A stretch of DNA of 64,000 nucleotides from Micromonospora humi (GTDB lineage: Bacteria > Actinomycetota > Actinomycetes > Mycobacteriales > Micromonosporaceae): contig NZ_FMDM01000001.1 in the NCBI RefSeq assembly GCF_900090105.1, forward strand, positions 62,001 to 126,000, written 5' to 3'. Positions within the stretch are counted from its first letter, which is position 1. Each line of letters opens with the position of its first letter. The notes under the pieces were generated by a model. The model ran no database searches. It worked only from the letters and a program-made list of their open reading frames with translations, and was not told the DNA's origin. Positions 8,125 through 19,212 of the stretch are shown one piece after another. A program made the position numbers and the translations under genes.

Positions 8125-8598
8125 TCAGGTGGGCTGAGCCGCGGTGAGCGCGGCGGCCAGAGCGGGCAGGCGGCCGAAGGCGCGGGCGCCGGCCAGGTGG
8201 TCGACGTAGTCGCGGGACTCGACGATCTCGCCGTCCCGGACCCGTACCACGAAGATGCAGGGCAGCGTGAAGGCGCGACCGTCGATCACGCCGGCGTACC
8301 GGAACTCGAAGACGACCACCTCGGGGTCCGGTGTCAGGTGCACGCGGTCGTCGACGACGTCGTAGCGCTCCACGCCGGCCGGGCGGCCGCCGGCGCCGAA
8401 GTGCTCGCGCAGTGCGGCCCGGCTGCGCAGCGGGGTGCCACCGACCGGGTCGAACGGATGGCACACATCGGTCTCCTCGGCGTAGCAGGCGGCCAGCGCG
8501 TCGAGCTGCGCCGTTTCTTCGGCGTCGGTGAGTCCGCCGCGCATGAGGCGACAGACGCCGGCGGCCACGGCACGGACGGTTTCCTCGGGTGTACGCAT
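8125..8598 (-). CDS. SnoaL/NTF2-like protein
   Basis: A 157-residue cone-shaped alpha+beta barrel protein of the NTF2-like superfamily. Features are N-terminal helices, a CYAEETDVCHPF segment, RAALREHFGA, and a curved sheet ending in GEIVESRDYVDH. Members include small hydrolases, isomerases and ligand-binding proteins; no catalytic identity can be given. It is divergent from a TetR gene (70 bp apart) with two related operators between them, so it is probably that repressor's target. Confidence 0.82.
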   Translation of the reverse strand: MRTPEETVRAVAAGVCRLMRGGLTDAEETAQLDALAACYAEETDVCHPFDPVGGTPLRSRAALREHFGAGGRPAGVERYDVVDDRVHLTPDPEVVVFEFRYAGVIDGRAFTLPCIFVVRVRDGEIVESRDYVDHLAGARAFGRLPALAAALTAAQPT

Positions 8599-8612
8599 GA
8601 CGCTCCTCCAGG

Positions 8613-8628
8613 CGAAGTCGAGACTCCG
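8613..8628. promoter_or_regulatory. TetR operator copy 1
   Basis: CGAAGTCGAGACTCCG is an inverted repeat CGAAGTC-N2-GACTYCG with one mismatch. It is followed by GGTTAG, as in the second copy 26 bp away. Confidence 0.6.
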
Positions 8629-8638
8629 GTTAGCCTAA

Positions 8639-8654
8639 CGAAGTCTGGACTTCG
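8639..8654. promoter_or_regulatory. TetR operator copy 2
   Basis: CGAAGTCTGGACTTCG has perfect 7-bp arms around TG and lies 14 nt before the TetR start codon. It matches copy 1 in 13 of 16 positions. Confidence 0.65.
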
Positions 8655-8668
8655 GTTAAAGTGGTCGC

Positions 8669-9205
8669 ATGCGCCAGGATGCTCGGGAGAACCGCGAGCG
8701 CATTCTCGCCGCCGCCGAACAGGTCTTCGGCACGAAGGGCGAATCCGGCTCCACCGAGGAGGTCGCACGGCTGGCCGGGGTGGGCATCGCGACCGTCTTC
8801 CGCCACTTCCCGACCAAGGAGGCGTTGATCGAGGCCGCGTTGGTGAGGCATTTCAGCGGCCTGCTCGACCGCACTCGCCTGGCCGCCGCCGCGCCCGATC
8901 CGACGGCGGCCCTTGCCGCGCTGATACGCGAGATGATCGAGCGCGGCGCGAGCAAGCTCACCCTGGCCTCGATGCTGGGTGGCCCCCCGCCTGCCGTCGT
9001 CGCCGTGGCGGGGGAACTCAAGGCGGCGGTGGGCGCGGCGTTGCGGCGCGCCCAGGCCGCCGGCGCGGTGCGGCCGGATGTCGACGTGGACGAGATCTAC
9101 CTGCTGATCCGCGGTCTGGCGCAGACCGCGGCCGCCACGCCGGTGCCCGCACGGCTGCTCCACCGTGCCGTCGACGTCATCCTGGACGGCCTCGCCGCCC
9201 GGTAG
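8669..9205 (+). CDS. TetR-family regulator, divergent from the NTF2-like gene
   Basis: A 178-residue repressor. The helix-turn-helix occupies about residues 25-50 (STEEVARLAGVGIATVFRHF), with the standard FPTKEALIEAAL helix after it and a C-terminal domain with EMIERGASKLTLASML. It is divergently transcribed from the SnoaL/NTF2-like gene. Two CGAAGTC-N2-GACTYCG operators fill the 70-bp gap, consistent with autoregulation plus control of the neighbour. The ATG at 8669 is close to a TAAAGT -10-like element, so the transcript may be nearly leaderless. Confidence 0.88.
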   Translation: MRQDARENRERILAAAEQVFGTKGESGSTEEVARLAGVGIATVFRHFPTKEALIEAALVRHFSGLLDRTRLAAAAPDPTAALAALIREMIERGASKLTLASMLGGPPPAVVAVAGELKAAVGAALRRAQAAGAVRPDVDVDEIYLLIRGLAQTAAATPVPARLLHRAVDVILDGLAAR

Positions 9206-9245
9206 CCCTGGCTTTCCCTCGACGCACCTCCGGCCCGAAAATCTT

Positions 9246-9258
9246 CCGAAAGTTTCGG
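9246..9258. promoter_or_regulatory. Candidate xylanase regulatory palindrome CCGAAAGTTTCGG
   Basis: A perfect 13-bp palindrome lies about 245 bp upstream of the GH11 xylanase gene. It contains GAAA-N-TTTC, which I recall as a motif upstream of actinomycete xylanase genes. Confidence 0.5.
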
Positions 9259-9316
9259 CTGCCGATGTTCCTCGTCATGCGGCTACCCGTGGGATCCGAC
9301 GGTGTGTGCCGGATGT

Positions 9317-9328
9317 CGAAGCGCTTCG
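9317..9328. promoter_or_regulatory. Candidate LacI-type operator CGAAGCGCTTCG
   Basis: A perfect 12-bp palindrome with the central CG typical of LacI/GalR-family sites lies about 80 bp upstream of the xylanase promoter. Confidence 0.5.
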
Positions 9329-9408
9329 CATGGGCAGCCAACTGCGTCTATGTCTTCGTGGTGACCCATCCGTGCCAAGAGCGGTTTCCATGATGTTTCC
9401 GGAAGTTG

Positions 9409-9438
9409 TTGACACGATGAACGACCGCCTTCGATACT
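9409..9438 (+). promoter_or_regulatory. Xylanase promoter
   Basis: TTGACA at 9409-9414 and GATACT at 9433-9438 with an 18-nt spacer lie 64 nt before the ATG at 9503, which follows GGGAGGAAA. Confidence 0.6.
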
Positions 9439-9502
9439 GACCATCGATTCACCTCTATGACAATCGGCCGCGCGCCAGCCACCACAGGGAGGAAACTCGC
9501 CC

Positions 9503-10510
9503 ATGAACGACGCCCCCGTCCGCTCGGGCAGCCGCAGGCGCGGACGCCTCAGGATGCTCCTCGGCGGTGCCTGCGCCGTGGCGCTCGCCGCCGCCGGCAC
9601 GACCGCGGTCCTGGCGGGTCCGGCCTACGCCGACACGACCGTCACGTCGAACCAGACCGGCACCAACAACGGCTACTTCTTCTCCTTCTGGAAGGACAGT
9701 GGCAACGTCTCCATGACCATGGGGAACGGCGGTCAGTACAGCACCCAGTGGAGCGGCATCAACAACTTCGTGGCCGGCAAGGGCTGGAACCCCGGCACCG
9801 CCCGCAACGTCACGTACTCCGGCAGCTTCAACCCGTCCGGCAACGCCTACCTCACGTTGTACGGCTGGACCCACAACCCGCTCGTCGAGTACTACATCGT
9901 CGACAGCTGGGGCAGCTGGCGCCCGCCGGGCAGCGGCTACATGGGCTCGGTCAGCTCCGACGGCGGCACGTACGACATCTACCGCACCCAGCGGGTCAAC
10001 GCGCCGTCGATCGAGGGTGACAACAAGACCTTCTACCAGTACTGGAGCGTCCGGCAGTCGAAGCGGGTCGGCGGCACCATCTCCGCGGGCAACCACTTCA
10101 GCGCCTGGTCCCGGCTCGGCATGAACCTGGGCAACCACGACTACCAGATCCTGGCCACCGAGGGTTACCAGAGCAGCGGTAACTCCAACATCACGGTGGG
10201 CGGCTCCGGCGGCACCACCCCGACCACCCCGCCGCCCAACAACGGCGGCGGCTGCACGGTCAGCGTGAGCCGGGCCGAGGACTGGAGCGACCGGTTCAAC
10301 ACCACGTTCTCGGTCAGCGGCAGCAGCAACTGGACGGTCCGGATCCAGACCCAGGGCGGGCAGAGCCTGCAGAACAGCTGGAACGCGTCGGTCAGCGGCA
10401 CCAGCGGCACGCTCACCGCCCGGCCCAACGGCAACGGCAACAACTTCGGCATCACGCTCTACAAGAACGGCAACAACACCACGCCGACGGCAACCTGCTC
10501 GACCAGCTGA
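9503..10510 (+). CDS. GH11 endo-1,4-beta-xylanase with C-terminal CBM2-like module
   Basis: A 335-residue secreted enzyme that cuts beta-1,4-xylan. A long signal peptide with an RRR motif (about residues 11-13) suggests Tat export, with cleavage near AYA. The GH11 jelly-roll covers about 44-232, with the nucleophile in PLVEYYIVD (Glu129) and the acid/base in TEGYQ (Glu220). A Thr/Pro/Asn linker joins an 85-residue Cys-to-Cys module (251-332) that looks like a shortened CBM2 fold. The gene has its own promoter and a strong terminator, so it is monocistronic. Confidence 0.93.
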   Translation: MNDAPVRSGSRRRGRLRMLLGGACAVALAAAGTTAVLAGPAYADTTVTSNQTGTNNGYFFSFWKDSGNVSMTMGNGGQYSTQWSGINNFVAGKGWNPGTARNVTYSGSFNPSGNAYLTLYGWTHNPLVEYYIVDSWGSWRPPGSGYMGSVSSDGGTYDIYRTQRVNAPSIEGDNKTFYQYWSVRQSKRVGGTISAGNHFSAWSRLGMNLGNHDYQILATEGYQSSGNSNITVGGSGGTTPTTPPPNNGGGCTVSVSRAEDWSDRFNTTFSVSGSSNWTVRIQTQGGQSLQNSWNASVSGTSGTLTARPNGNGNNFGITLYKNGNNTTPTATCSTS

Positions 10511-10525
10511 GCAGGCCTTTCCGGG

Positions 10526-10555
10526 TGGGGGGCGCCGCGATCGCGGCGCCCCCCA
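10526..10555. terminator. Xylanase terminator
   Basis: A perfect 30-bp G/C palindrome starts 16 nt after the xylanase stop. Confidence 0.8.
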
Positions 10556-10592
10556 CGTCCGTGTGTGCCGGCCGACACACCGTGGCGGAAAC

Positions 10593-10619
10593 TTGATTCA
10601 TTCCAGAAGAGTGGACTAG
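10593..10619 (+). promoter_or_regulatory. furA promoter, probable Fur-autoregulated
   Basis: TTGATT (10593-10598) and GACTAG (10614-10619) lie just before the furA ATG at 10629, so the mRNA is likely almost leaderless. The TTGATTCATTCCAGAA stretch resembles furA/catR-katG promoter regions of other actinomycetes from memory. Confidence 0.5.
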
Positions 10620-10628
10620 GGTCGGGGC

Positions 10629-13377
<2,749 letters not shown>

Positions 13378-13394
13378 TCCACCGTTCCACCACC

Positions 13395-13431
13395 GAGCCC
13401 CGGCCGATCCGTCCCGGATCGACCGGGGCTC
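13395..13431. terminator. katG/araC-type convergent terminator
   Basis: 17-bp arms (GAGCCCCGG... and complement) with one mismatch and a short loop separate katG from the convergent AraC-family gene. Confidence 0.7.
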
Positions 13432-13446
13432 GTCCCGTCACCCGGC

Positions 13447-14415
13447 TCAGTCGTACAGCGTCCGGCTCGGCGGTACGCCGAAGACGGACCGGTAGTGGGC
13501 GGTGAACCGGCTGTGGTTGAGGAAGCCCCACCGGCCGGCGATGCGGCTCACCGTCTCGTGCCGCGGGTCCGACAGCCGGAGGTCCTCGTGGGCCCGTTCC
13601 AGCCGGATCCGCCGCAGGTGGGCCATGGGTGTGGTGTCCAGGTGTCGCCGGAACGCCAGTTGCAGCGAGCGGACGGACACCGCGGCGGCGGCCGCCACGT
13701 CGGCCGGGTTGATGTCCTGGCCGGCGTGCTCCTCCATGAAGGAGATCGCCCGGCGCACCGCCGGCGCCACCGCGTCCCGGCGGTCCTGCCAGGTCGGGTC
13801 GGTCAGCGCGGTGTTGGGGAAGACGGCGAGCGCGGCCGCGGCGAGCGTGCGCGCCGCCGCGCCGAGGACCAGTGGCTGTCGGCTGGCCTCCGGGTTGGTC
13901 AGCACGGCGAGGCGGACGTAGTGGGCGGTCGCCCGCCAGTGGTCGGCGAGCGCCGGCGACGCGGGCGCCAGGCCGGTGAACTGGACCGGGACGGGGCGCC
14001 GCCGTGGGGCCGGGCTCACGACCTGGGCGCACAGTCGTGGGTCGAGCTGGACCACGAGCATCTCGCCGGGTCGCCAGCGGATCCGGTACGGGCGGCCCGG
14101 CCGGGCGCTCAGGAACACGTCCCCGGGCCGGAACCACCCCTCCTCACCGTCACACGTGCGGCTCACCGAGCTGGTCGTGGTCTCGCAGACGACCACGGAT
14201 TCCATTCCTTCGACGGTGACCCGCAGATCGCCGGACTGCGTGGTGCGGTCGGCGCGGAACGGGCCGGCGTGCAGACGGCGGTGGCGGAGCCGGTAATCGT
14301 GGCCGCCGCTGCTGATGGACATCCCCCGGGTGCCGTATGCCTCGGCGAGATACTGGTGGATGAGCTCGGGTTGCCGGCTGTCGAAGTGCTGACTGGTGGT
14401 CGATGCGAGTGCCAC
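13447..14415 (-). CDS. AraC-family regulator
   Basis: A 322-residue protein. Residues 1-200 form an AraC_binding_2-like ligand/dimer domain (FRADRTTQSGDLRVTVEGM, PGDVFLSARPGRPYRIRW). Residues about 225-320 hold the two helix-turn-helix motifs (INPADVAAAAAVSVRSLQLAF and VSRIAGRWGFLNHSRFTAHY, partly quoted). A full AraC signature ends at FGVPPSRTLYD. The start is GTG at 14415, preceded by AGGGGA. No neighbouring target is evident; it is convergent with katG and divergent from the small conserved protein gene. Confidence 0.88.
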   Translation of the reverse strand: MALASTTSQHFDSRQPELIHQYLAEAYGTRGMSISSGGHDYRLRHRRLHAGPFRADRTTQSGDLRVTVEGMESVVVCETTTSSVSRTCDGEEGWFRPGDVFLSARPGRPYRIRWRPGEMLVVQLDPRLCAQVVSPAPRRRPVPVQFTGLAPASPALADHWRATAHYVRLAVLTNPEASRQPLVLGAAARTLAAAALAVFPNTALTDPTWQDRRDAVAPAVRRAISFMEEHAGQDINPADVAAAAAVSVRSLQLAFRRHLDTTPMAHLRRIRLERAHEDLRLSDPRHETVSRIAGRWGFLNHSRFTAHYRSVFGVPPSRTLYD

Positions 14416-14662
14416 GTCGTCCCCTGCAAAATTGGGAACTTACTTTCCGGAATTCGTGAGCGTATTGGTCGCCTGGCCCGCTCAATGGTATTTCCTTGAT
14501 AGGAATTGCGCTCACCGTTGATCCCACTCATGGGACTTGCGCCCAGCGGTCAGGGATTGCGGTCTCCGTTCGTTCTGCGACGTAGTCCGGGACTCGATCG
14601 ATCGGGAAGGGTCGTTGTTCGGGGCCGTCGCGTCGGGGCGGTGGGCGGAAGAGGGGGCGCAG

Positions 14663-15307
14663 GTGGACGTGACCGAGGCACGACGACTGGCGTGGATGGT
14701 GGCGGCCGAGACGATGCGCCGCCTCGACGGCGACTCCGGTGGGGGAGGCCGGTTCGACGGGCACGAGGCGGCCCTCGGCGTGGCCCTGCGCGAGACACTG
14801 CACGAGGCCCTGCTCGGGCAGTGGTCCAGGGTGGACGGCCGGCCGCTGGGCGAGCTGTGTGGCCGGCTGGAGTGGACGATCGACGAGTTCGACGCGCTCG
14901 GGCACCACCTGCTCACGGTGGTGCTCACCCACCGCCTCGGGCCGGAGGCGCTGGTCCGCGTCGGCGCGATGCTCACCCGCGCGCGCCGGTGCCTGGCCCA
15001 ACCGCCACCCCCCGAGGCGCGTCCGACCCGCCGTAACGGGTACGTCCGCAACGACGCGTCCCACCGCTACGCGGTCCCGCCGGCGCACCTGCCGCTCCCG
15101 CCGAACTGGCGGTGCAGTGGCTGCGCCGCCGAGTGGCCCTGCCCCACCAAGCAGAGCCAGTTGCTGGTCGAGTTCGGCGGCACCACCGCGGGGCTCGCCG
15201 TCTATCTCGGCACCTGCCTGGTCGCCGCCGCCCAGGACCTGCCCGCCATGACCGTGCCGCAGGCCCGAGCGCGCTTCCTGGGCTGGCTGCCCCGGCGGCG
15301 GTACTGA
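14663..15307 (+). CDS. Two-part conserved protein with C-terminal WPCP...RFLGW domain
   Basis: A 214-residue protein. Residues 1-125 are helical (TEARRLAWMVAAETMRRLDG...LLTVVLTHRLGPEALVRVGAM) and resemble nothing I can name. The last 85 residues repeat the motif set of the protein at 218-553: WRCSGCAAEWPCP with three Cys, then VYLGTCLVAAAQDL and RFLGW. GTG at 14663 follows GAGGGGGCG and is preferred over an in-frame TTG at 14537 whose upstream segment looks non-coding. Function unknown. Confidence 0.62.
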   Translation: MDVTEARRLAWMVAAETMRRLDGDSGGGGRFDGHEAALGVALRETLHEALLGQWSRVDGRPLGELCGRLEWTIDEFDALGHHLLTVVLTHRLGPEALVRVGAMLTRARRCLAQPPPPEARPTRRNGYVRNDASHRYAVPPAHLPLPPNWRCSGCAAEWPCPTKQSQLLVEFGGTTAGLAVYLGTCLVAAAQDLPAMTVPQARARFLGWLPRRRY

Positions 15308-15310
15308 CCC

Positions 15311-15343
15311 GCCCGTCGCGTTGCGGGTGAGCCGGCGACGGGC
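15311..15343. terminator. Hairpin between convergent genes
   Basis: 9-bp arms (GCCCGTCGC and complement) enclose a 15-nt loop just after the stop at 15307, before the convergent response-regulator gene. Confidence 0.5.
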
Positions 15344-15350
15344 GCCCGGC

Positions 15351-16046
15351 TCAGAGCAGTTCCGCGTCGTGCACGAGCAGGGCGATCTGCACCCGGTTGT
15401 TCAGGCCCAACTTGGCCAGCAACCGCGACACGTGCCCCTTCACGGTCGGTACGCTCACGCGCAGCCCGGCGGCGATCTCGGCGTTCGACCGGCCCTGGCC
15501 GACGAGCACCGCCACGTCCCGTTCCCGGTCGGTGAGCGCGGCCAGCCGTTCCCGGGCACGGGCCCGGCGGCTTCCCGCGACCGGGTCCGCGACGTGGTCG
15601 ATCAGCCGGCGGACCACCGCCGGGGAGAGGATCGCCGCTCCGGCGGCGACGGTGCGGACGGCGGCGAGGATCTCCCGCGGCGGGGTGTCCTTGAGCAGGA
15701 ATCCGCACGCGCCGCCGCGCAGCGCGTCCAGCACGTACTCGTCGGCGTCGAACGTGGTCAGCACGATGATCTCCGGCGCGCCCGGTCGGGACCGGATCCG
15801 GCGGGTGGCGACCAGCCCGTCGAGGCGGGGCATCCGGACGTCCATGAGGATCACGTCCGGCCAGTGCGCGTGGGCCATCGACACGGCCTGCGCGCCGTCG
15901 GCCGCCTCCGCGACCACCTCGATGTCGGGCGACCCGCCGACCAGGATGCGCAACCCGGCCCGGACCAGCGGGTCGTCGTCCACGACGGCCAGCCGGATCG
16001 GTCGCCGGCCGGGATCCGGCGCGGCGGTGGGCGGTGCGCCGCTCAC
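15351..16046 (-). CDS. NarL/LuxR-type response regulator
   Basis: A 231-residue two-component response regulator. The receiver domain (IRLAVVDDDPLVRAGL, phospho-Asp in VILMDVRMPRLDG, LLKDTPP) is followed by a GerE/LuxR helix-turn-helix (ALTDRERDVAVLVGQGRSNA then LRVSVPTVKGHVSRLLAKLG). GTG at 16046 overlaps the stop of the histidine kinase gene by 4 nt (GTGA), the usual coupled junction. An ATG at 16064 would give a 22-nt overlap. It acts as the DNA-binding output of the kinase; targets may include the divergent membrane protein gene. Confidence 0.9.
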   Translation of the reverse strand: MSGAPPTAAPDPGRRPIRLAVVDDDPLVRAGLRILVGGSPDIEVVAEAADGAQAVSMAHAHWPDVILMDVRMPRLDGLVATRRIRSRPGAPEIIVLTTFDADEYVLDALRGGACGFLLKDTPPREILAAVRTVAAGAAILSPAVVRRLIDHVADPVAGSRRARARERLAALTDRERDVAVLVGQGRSNAEIAAGLRVSVPTVKGHVSRLLAKLGLNNRVQIALLVHDAELL

Positions 16047-17209
16047 CTCGGCCACGGCAGCCATGCCTCCAGCCGGTACTCCCCGTCCTCCGCGCCGTAC
16101 CGTACCCGGCCGCCGGCCAGTGCCACCCGTTCGCCGATGCCGACCAGCCCCATCCCACCGAGCCGCCCGGCGGTGCGTCCGTCCGGCGGCGCGGACGGAT
16201 TGACCACCTCGATGCGCAGCCCGTCGCCCGGCCGGCCGGCCAGCCGGATCGCCGCGCTCGCGTCGCTGCCGTGCCGGCGGGCGTTGGTCAGCGCCTCCTG
16301 CGCGATCCGGTAGACCGTCCGCCCCACCATCGTCGGCGGATCGTCGCCGGCCACCTCGGCGGCGAACTCGACGCGCATCCCCGCCGCGCGGACGCTGGCG
16401 ACCAGCTCCGGCACGTCGCCGAGGCCGGGTTGCGGCGGCTCCGGGCGGCCCGCGACGCCGACGACCGCCCGCAGCTCCTCGAGCGCCTCGTGGGCGCTGG
16501 ACCGGATCGCGCCGGCCGCGATCGCGACCTCGTCGGGCCGCGCGTCGGTCCGCACCTCGAGCGCGCCCGCGTGCAGGCTGATCAACGACATCCGGTGTGC
16601 CAGCACGTCGTGCATCTCCCGGGCGATCCGCGCCCGCTCGGTGAGTCGCGCCTGGTCGACGCGCAGGTGCTGCTCGGCCTCCAACCGGGCGGCGTGCGCG
16701 CGCAGCGACGCGGTGAGCCGCCGGTAGGCCTGCACGAACTGACCCCAGCCGATCGCCGCGGCGCCGGTCACCGTACGCATGACGACGTCCACCCAGATCG
16801 GGTACGGCGGATCGGTCTGGAGCAGGAAGTAGACCACCCCGGTGCCGACGTGCGTCGCGCCCAGGGTGAACAGCAGCCGGGCCCGGTGGCGGACGGCAGC
16901 GGTGAACAACGCGGCCAGGATCGGTCCGGTCGCGGTCACCGAGATCGCCCCGAACGGCAGCAGCGCCAGCAGCACGGCCACCGGCCGGCGTCGCCGGACC
17001 AGCAGCGGGACGGCGCAGAGCAGGCCGATCAGCACGTCGACCGGCCACGGGATCGCCGCGCCGGCCGCTGTCGCGTCGCCGATGCGCAGCATCGTCAGGC
17101 CGTAACCCAGCGCCACGGTGACCGCCACGCCGTCGGCGAGGCGGTCACGTGCGGCCGCCCGGTCGCTCGTCGGGTCCGGCACGAGCAGGGCGAACAGCGC
17201 GGCGGCCAT
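16043..17209 (-). CDS. HisKA_3-type sensor histidine kinase
   Basis: A 388-residue sensor kinase with about four to five membrane segments in the first 150 residues and no large extracellular loop. The dimerisation/phosphoacceptor motif is REMHDVLAHRMSLI. The ATPase has an N-box (QEALTNARRHG) and a G-box (GGMGLVGIGERV). It is the NarX/DesK-like class that partners NarL-type regulators. It is coupled to the response regulator by a 4-nt overlap and divergent from a membrane protein gene across 135 bp. The lack of a sensing domain suggests it reads a membrane or cell-envelope state, which is an inference. Confidence 0.92.
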   Translation of the reverse strand: MAAALFALLVPDPTSDRAAARDRLADGVAVTVALGYGLTMLRIGDATAAGAAIPWPVDVLIGLLCAVPLLVRRRRPVAVLLALLPFGAISVTATGPILAALFTAAVRHRARLLFTLGATHVGTGVVYFLLQTDPPYPIWVDVVMRTVTGAAAIGWGQFVQAYRRLTASLRAHAARLEAEQHLRVDQARLTERARIAREMHDVLAHRMSLISLHAGALEVRTDARPDEVAIAAGAIRSSAHEALEELRAVVGVAGRPEPPQPGLGDVPELVASVRAAGMRVEFAAEVAGDDPPTMVGRTVYRIAQEALTNARRHGSDASAAIRLAGRPGDGLRIEVVNPSAPPDGRTAGRLGGMGLVGIGERVALAGGRVRYGAEDGEYRLEAWLPWPR

Positions 17210-17344
17210 GCCGGCAGCCTAGGCGGTACGGCGGACGGCGCCAGCTACGAAAGTAGGGGGGAGGGCGGATCCGCCGGTCCGTGCGCGGGCGCGTGCCCGC
17301 CGGTGATCCTCGTACCGCTCGATCTCATCGATGTGGAGGATCAG

Positions 17345-18115
17345 GTGACAGCTGACGAGACGATCGCCGGCACGCTGCGGCGTGCGGTCGGGACCCGAGG
17401 CCGTCGGGTCCTCCTGCTGGTGACGGTCGGGGTCGGGGTCCTCGCCGCGCTGGCGCTCATGGCCGGGCTCCCGCCGGCGGAACGCACCGTCGCCACGTTC
17501 GGCGAGCCGGTGCACTCGTTCATCTCCGTGCCGCTGCCGTTCGTCGGCGTCCTGATCGCGAGCGATCTCCGCAGGACAGCCGGCGCGCGGGTGCTGCCCA
17601 CGCTCGCCGGCGCGACGCTGATCGCGGTGGCCGTCGGGCTGGTCGGTGACGCGATCGTCCTCGCCGCGTCGGCCGCGTCCGGGTCCACCGCGCCCGAGCC
17701 GTGGGCGAACGTCGGCCGGATCGCCGTGGCGGGTGTGCTGGTGCAGGTGCTCGCGCAGCTCGTCGGCACCGGGCTGGGGCTGCTGTTCGCCCGGCCGGTG
17801 TGGGGCTGCCCGGCCACGATCGTGCTGCCGCTCGGGGCGTACGCGTTGCTCACGCCGTTGGGCACGACCCGGGACTGGCTCACCCCGTACGGCGCCATGC
17901 GGCACGTCCTCGGCGGCGCGGGGTGGCCGCGGTGGGCGATCGCGGCGCTGCTGTGGGGCGTCGTGCTCAACGCGGCGGGTGTCGTCGTCTCGCGCCGGCG
18001 CGCCGGTCGCGCTCGCCCGGGCGAGCGACACGGCGTGCCCGCGTTCGGTGCCGCCCTCGGCGATCGGCCGGACCGGCCGGGGGAAGACCTGCCTATCGAT
18101 GGTGCACGGTGGTGA
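17345..18115 (+). CDS. Integral membrane protein beside the two-component system
   Basis: A 256-residue hydrophobic protein with about six predicted membrane segments (for example RRVLLLVTVGVGVLAALALM, LPTLAGATLIAVAVGLVGDA, VLVQVLAQLVGTGLGLLF, AIAALLWGVVLNAAGVVV). It looks like the permease half of actinomycete ABC-2 systems but has no adjacent ATPase gene. I do not assign a function. GTG at 17345 follows GTGGAGGATCAG. It is divergent from the kinase gene, and its 3' end overlaps the convergent lipoprotein gene by 23 bp. Confidence 0.72.
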   Translation: MTADETIAGTLRRAVGTRGRRVLLLVTVGVGVLAALALMAGLPPAERTVATFGEPVHSFISVPLPFVGVLIASDLRRTAGARVLPTLAGATLIAVAVGLVGDAIVLAASAASGSTAPEPWANVGRIAVAGVLVQVLAQLVGTGLGLLFARPVWGCPATIVLPLGAYALLTPLGTTRDWLTPYGAMRHVLGGAGWPRWAIAALLWGVVLNAAGVVVSRRRAGRARPGERHGVPAFGAALGDRPDRPGEDLPIDGARW

Positions 18116-18923
18116 CGGTGACCCCGTCGTCGGTCGCCTCGATGGTGCCGGTCCACTCGCCGTCGTCCTTGTCGAACGTGATGATGGTGGTCCCGTCGGC
18201 GGTGCGGTCGCCGGTGACGTCGAAGAAGCCGGCGGGAAGGTAGTCGCGGTAGAAGGCGAGCACCCGTTCGGGCGCCGGTGCGACAAGGGTGAAACGCGCG
18301 CCGGCGGCGGTGTCGGAGAGGTCACGCAGCCGGCTGCCGGGCGGCAGGCGGAAGTTGAACGGCAGGTTCGTCACGCCGACGTCCCGGCCGGTCAACGGGA
18401 CATCCGCTCCGTCCGGCGACGGCGCCTGCGACGTCGCCGCCGGCCGGTCGTGGGAGAAGGTGACAGTGGTGTCGCGGGATGAGGCGATGACCGCGACGGT
18501 CCACCCCTTTCCCTCGAGGTGCAGCGTCCCGCCGGTGTCGGTGCGTACCGGATAGCCGGAGGCCGGTCCCGCCGTGCGGTAGTGGGCGAGCGCCTGCTCC
18601 GGCGGGGGCGCGGTCAGGATCACGGTCGCCGCGCCCGGGTCGCCGAAGGCGGTGTCGACTCTGCTGCCGGCCGGGAACCCGAGACCCGGCGCGACCCCGA
18701 GGACGGTCCGGCCGTCCACCTCGACCCGGTCGCCCTGCTCCGGACCGGCTGACGGCCCGCCCGGCGTGCCGGAGGCGGCGCTCGAGCCGGGAGCTGCCGG
18801 CTCCCGGACCGGTGCGGCCGAGTTGCCGCAACCGGTCGCCGGGGTCAGCAACGCGATGCCGGCCAGCCCGCCCAGCGCCCGCCGGATGATCGTCGAGGCC
18901 CACCTGCTCCGGACCTGTGCCAT
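18093..18923 (-). CDS. Lipoprotein with two copies of one domain
   Basis: A 276-residue exported lipoprotein. The signal peptide ends at TPATGCGNS, with Cys32 as the predicted lipidation site. A low-complexity Ser/Pro/Gly stretch precedes two similar segments of about 90 residues (about 68-155 and 185-276). Each has an F/L-x-F-P-x-GSR opening, a central AP-x-PE-x-x-LA-x-YR motif, and a closing W...D..VT strand. No known family is recognised. ATG at 18923 follows GGAAGGGACACCC. It sits alone, convergent with the membrane protein gene. Confidence 0.72.
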   Translation of the reverse strand: MAQVRSRWASTIIRRALGGLAGIALLTPATGCGNSAAPVREPAAPGSSAASGTPGGPSAGPEQGDRVEVDGRTVLGVAPGLGFPAGSRVDTAFGDPGAATVILTAPPPEQALAHYRTAGPASGYPVRTDTGGTLHLEGKGWTVAVIASSRDTTVTFSHDRPAATSQAPSPDGADVPLTGRDVGVTNLPFNFRLPPGSRLRDLSDTAAGARFTLVAPAPERVLAFYRDYLPAGFFDVTGDRTADGTTIITFDKDDGEWTGTIEATDDGVTVTTVHHR

Positions 18924-18999
18924 GGGTGTCCCTTCCGGTCGGGGGTCTGTGCCCGTCGTCACGATCATGCCGGTCGCCCGCAATCCCGCCAGCGGAGTC

Positions 19000-19120
19000 G
19001 CAAGCGTGGGAATTCTTGCAACGCCCGTAGCGCGTCCTGAGTGGGTTTCCCCTGGTGCGGGCCGCCAAAGTGGCGCGGGTGTTGCGCGCCGGTTTCGAAA
19101 ACTTTGCCGCAAGGTATTGC
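19000..19120 (+). promoter_or_regulatory. Candidate maltose-type operators upstream of the amylase gene
   Basis: GCAAG-N10-CTTGC occupies 19000-19019, followed by GCAAGGTATTGC at 19109-19120, within TTGCCGCAAGGTATTGCAA. GCAA/TTGC half-sites are typical of MalR-like LacI regulators at actinomycete amylase promoters. No promoter hexamers are clear. Confidence 0.4.
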
Positions 19121-19212
19121 AAAGGCTTTCATGAATGCCGCATCGTTGTCGCACCCGGACGGCCGTCCACCCCCGCGCACCCCTTCGAGCACCCGGAAGA
19201 GGTCCCCCTGCC

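Noticed and set aside
14537..14662. Upstream TTG start for the WPCP-domain gene
   Set aside because: The 42 extra residues show no homology pattern and the GTG at 14663 has a better ribosome-binding site.
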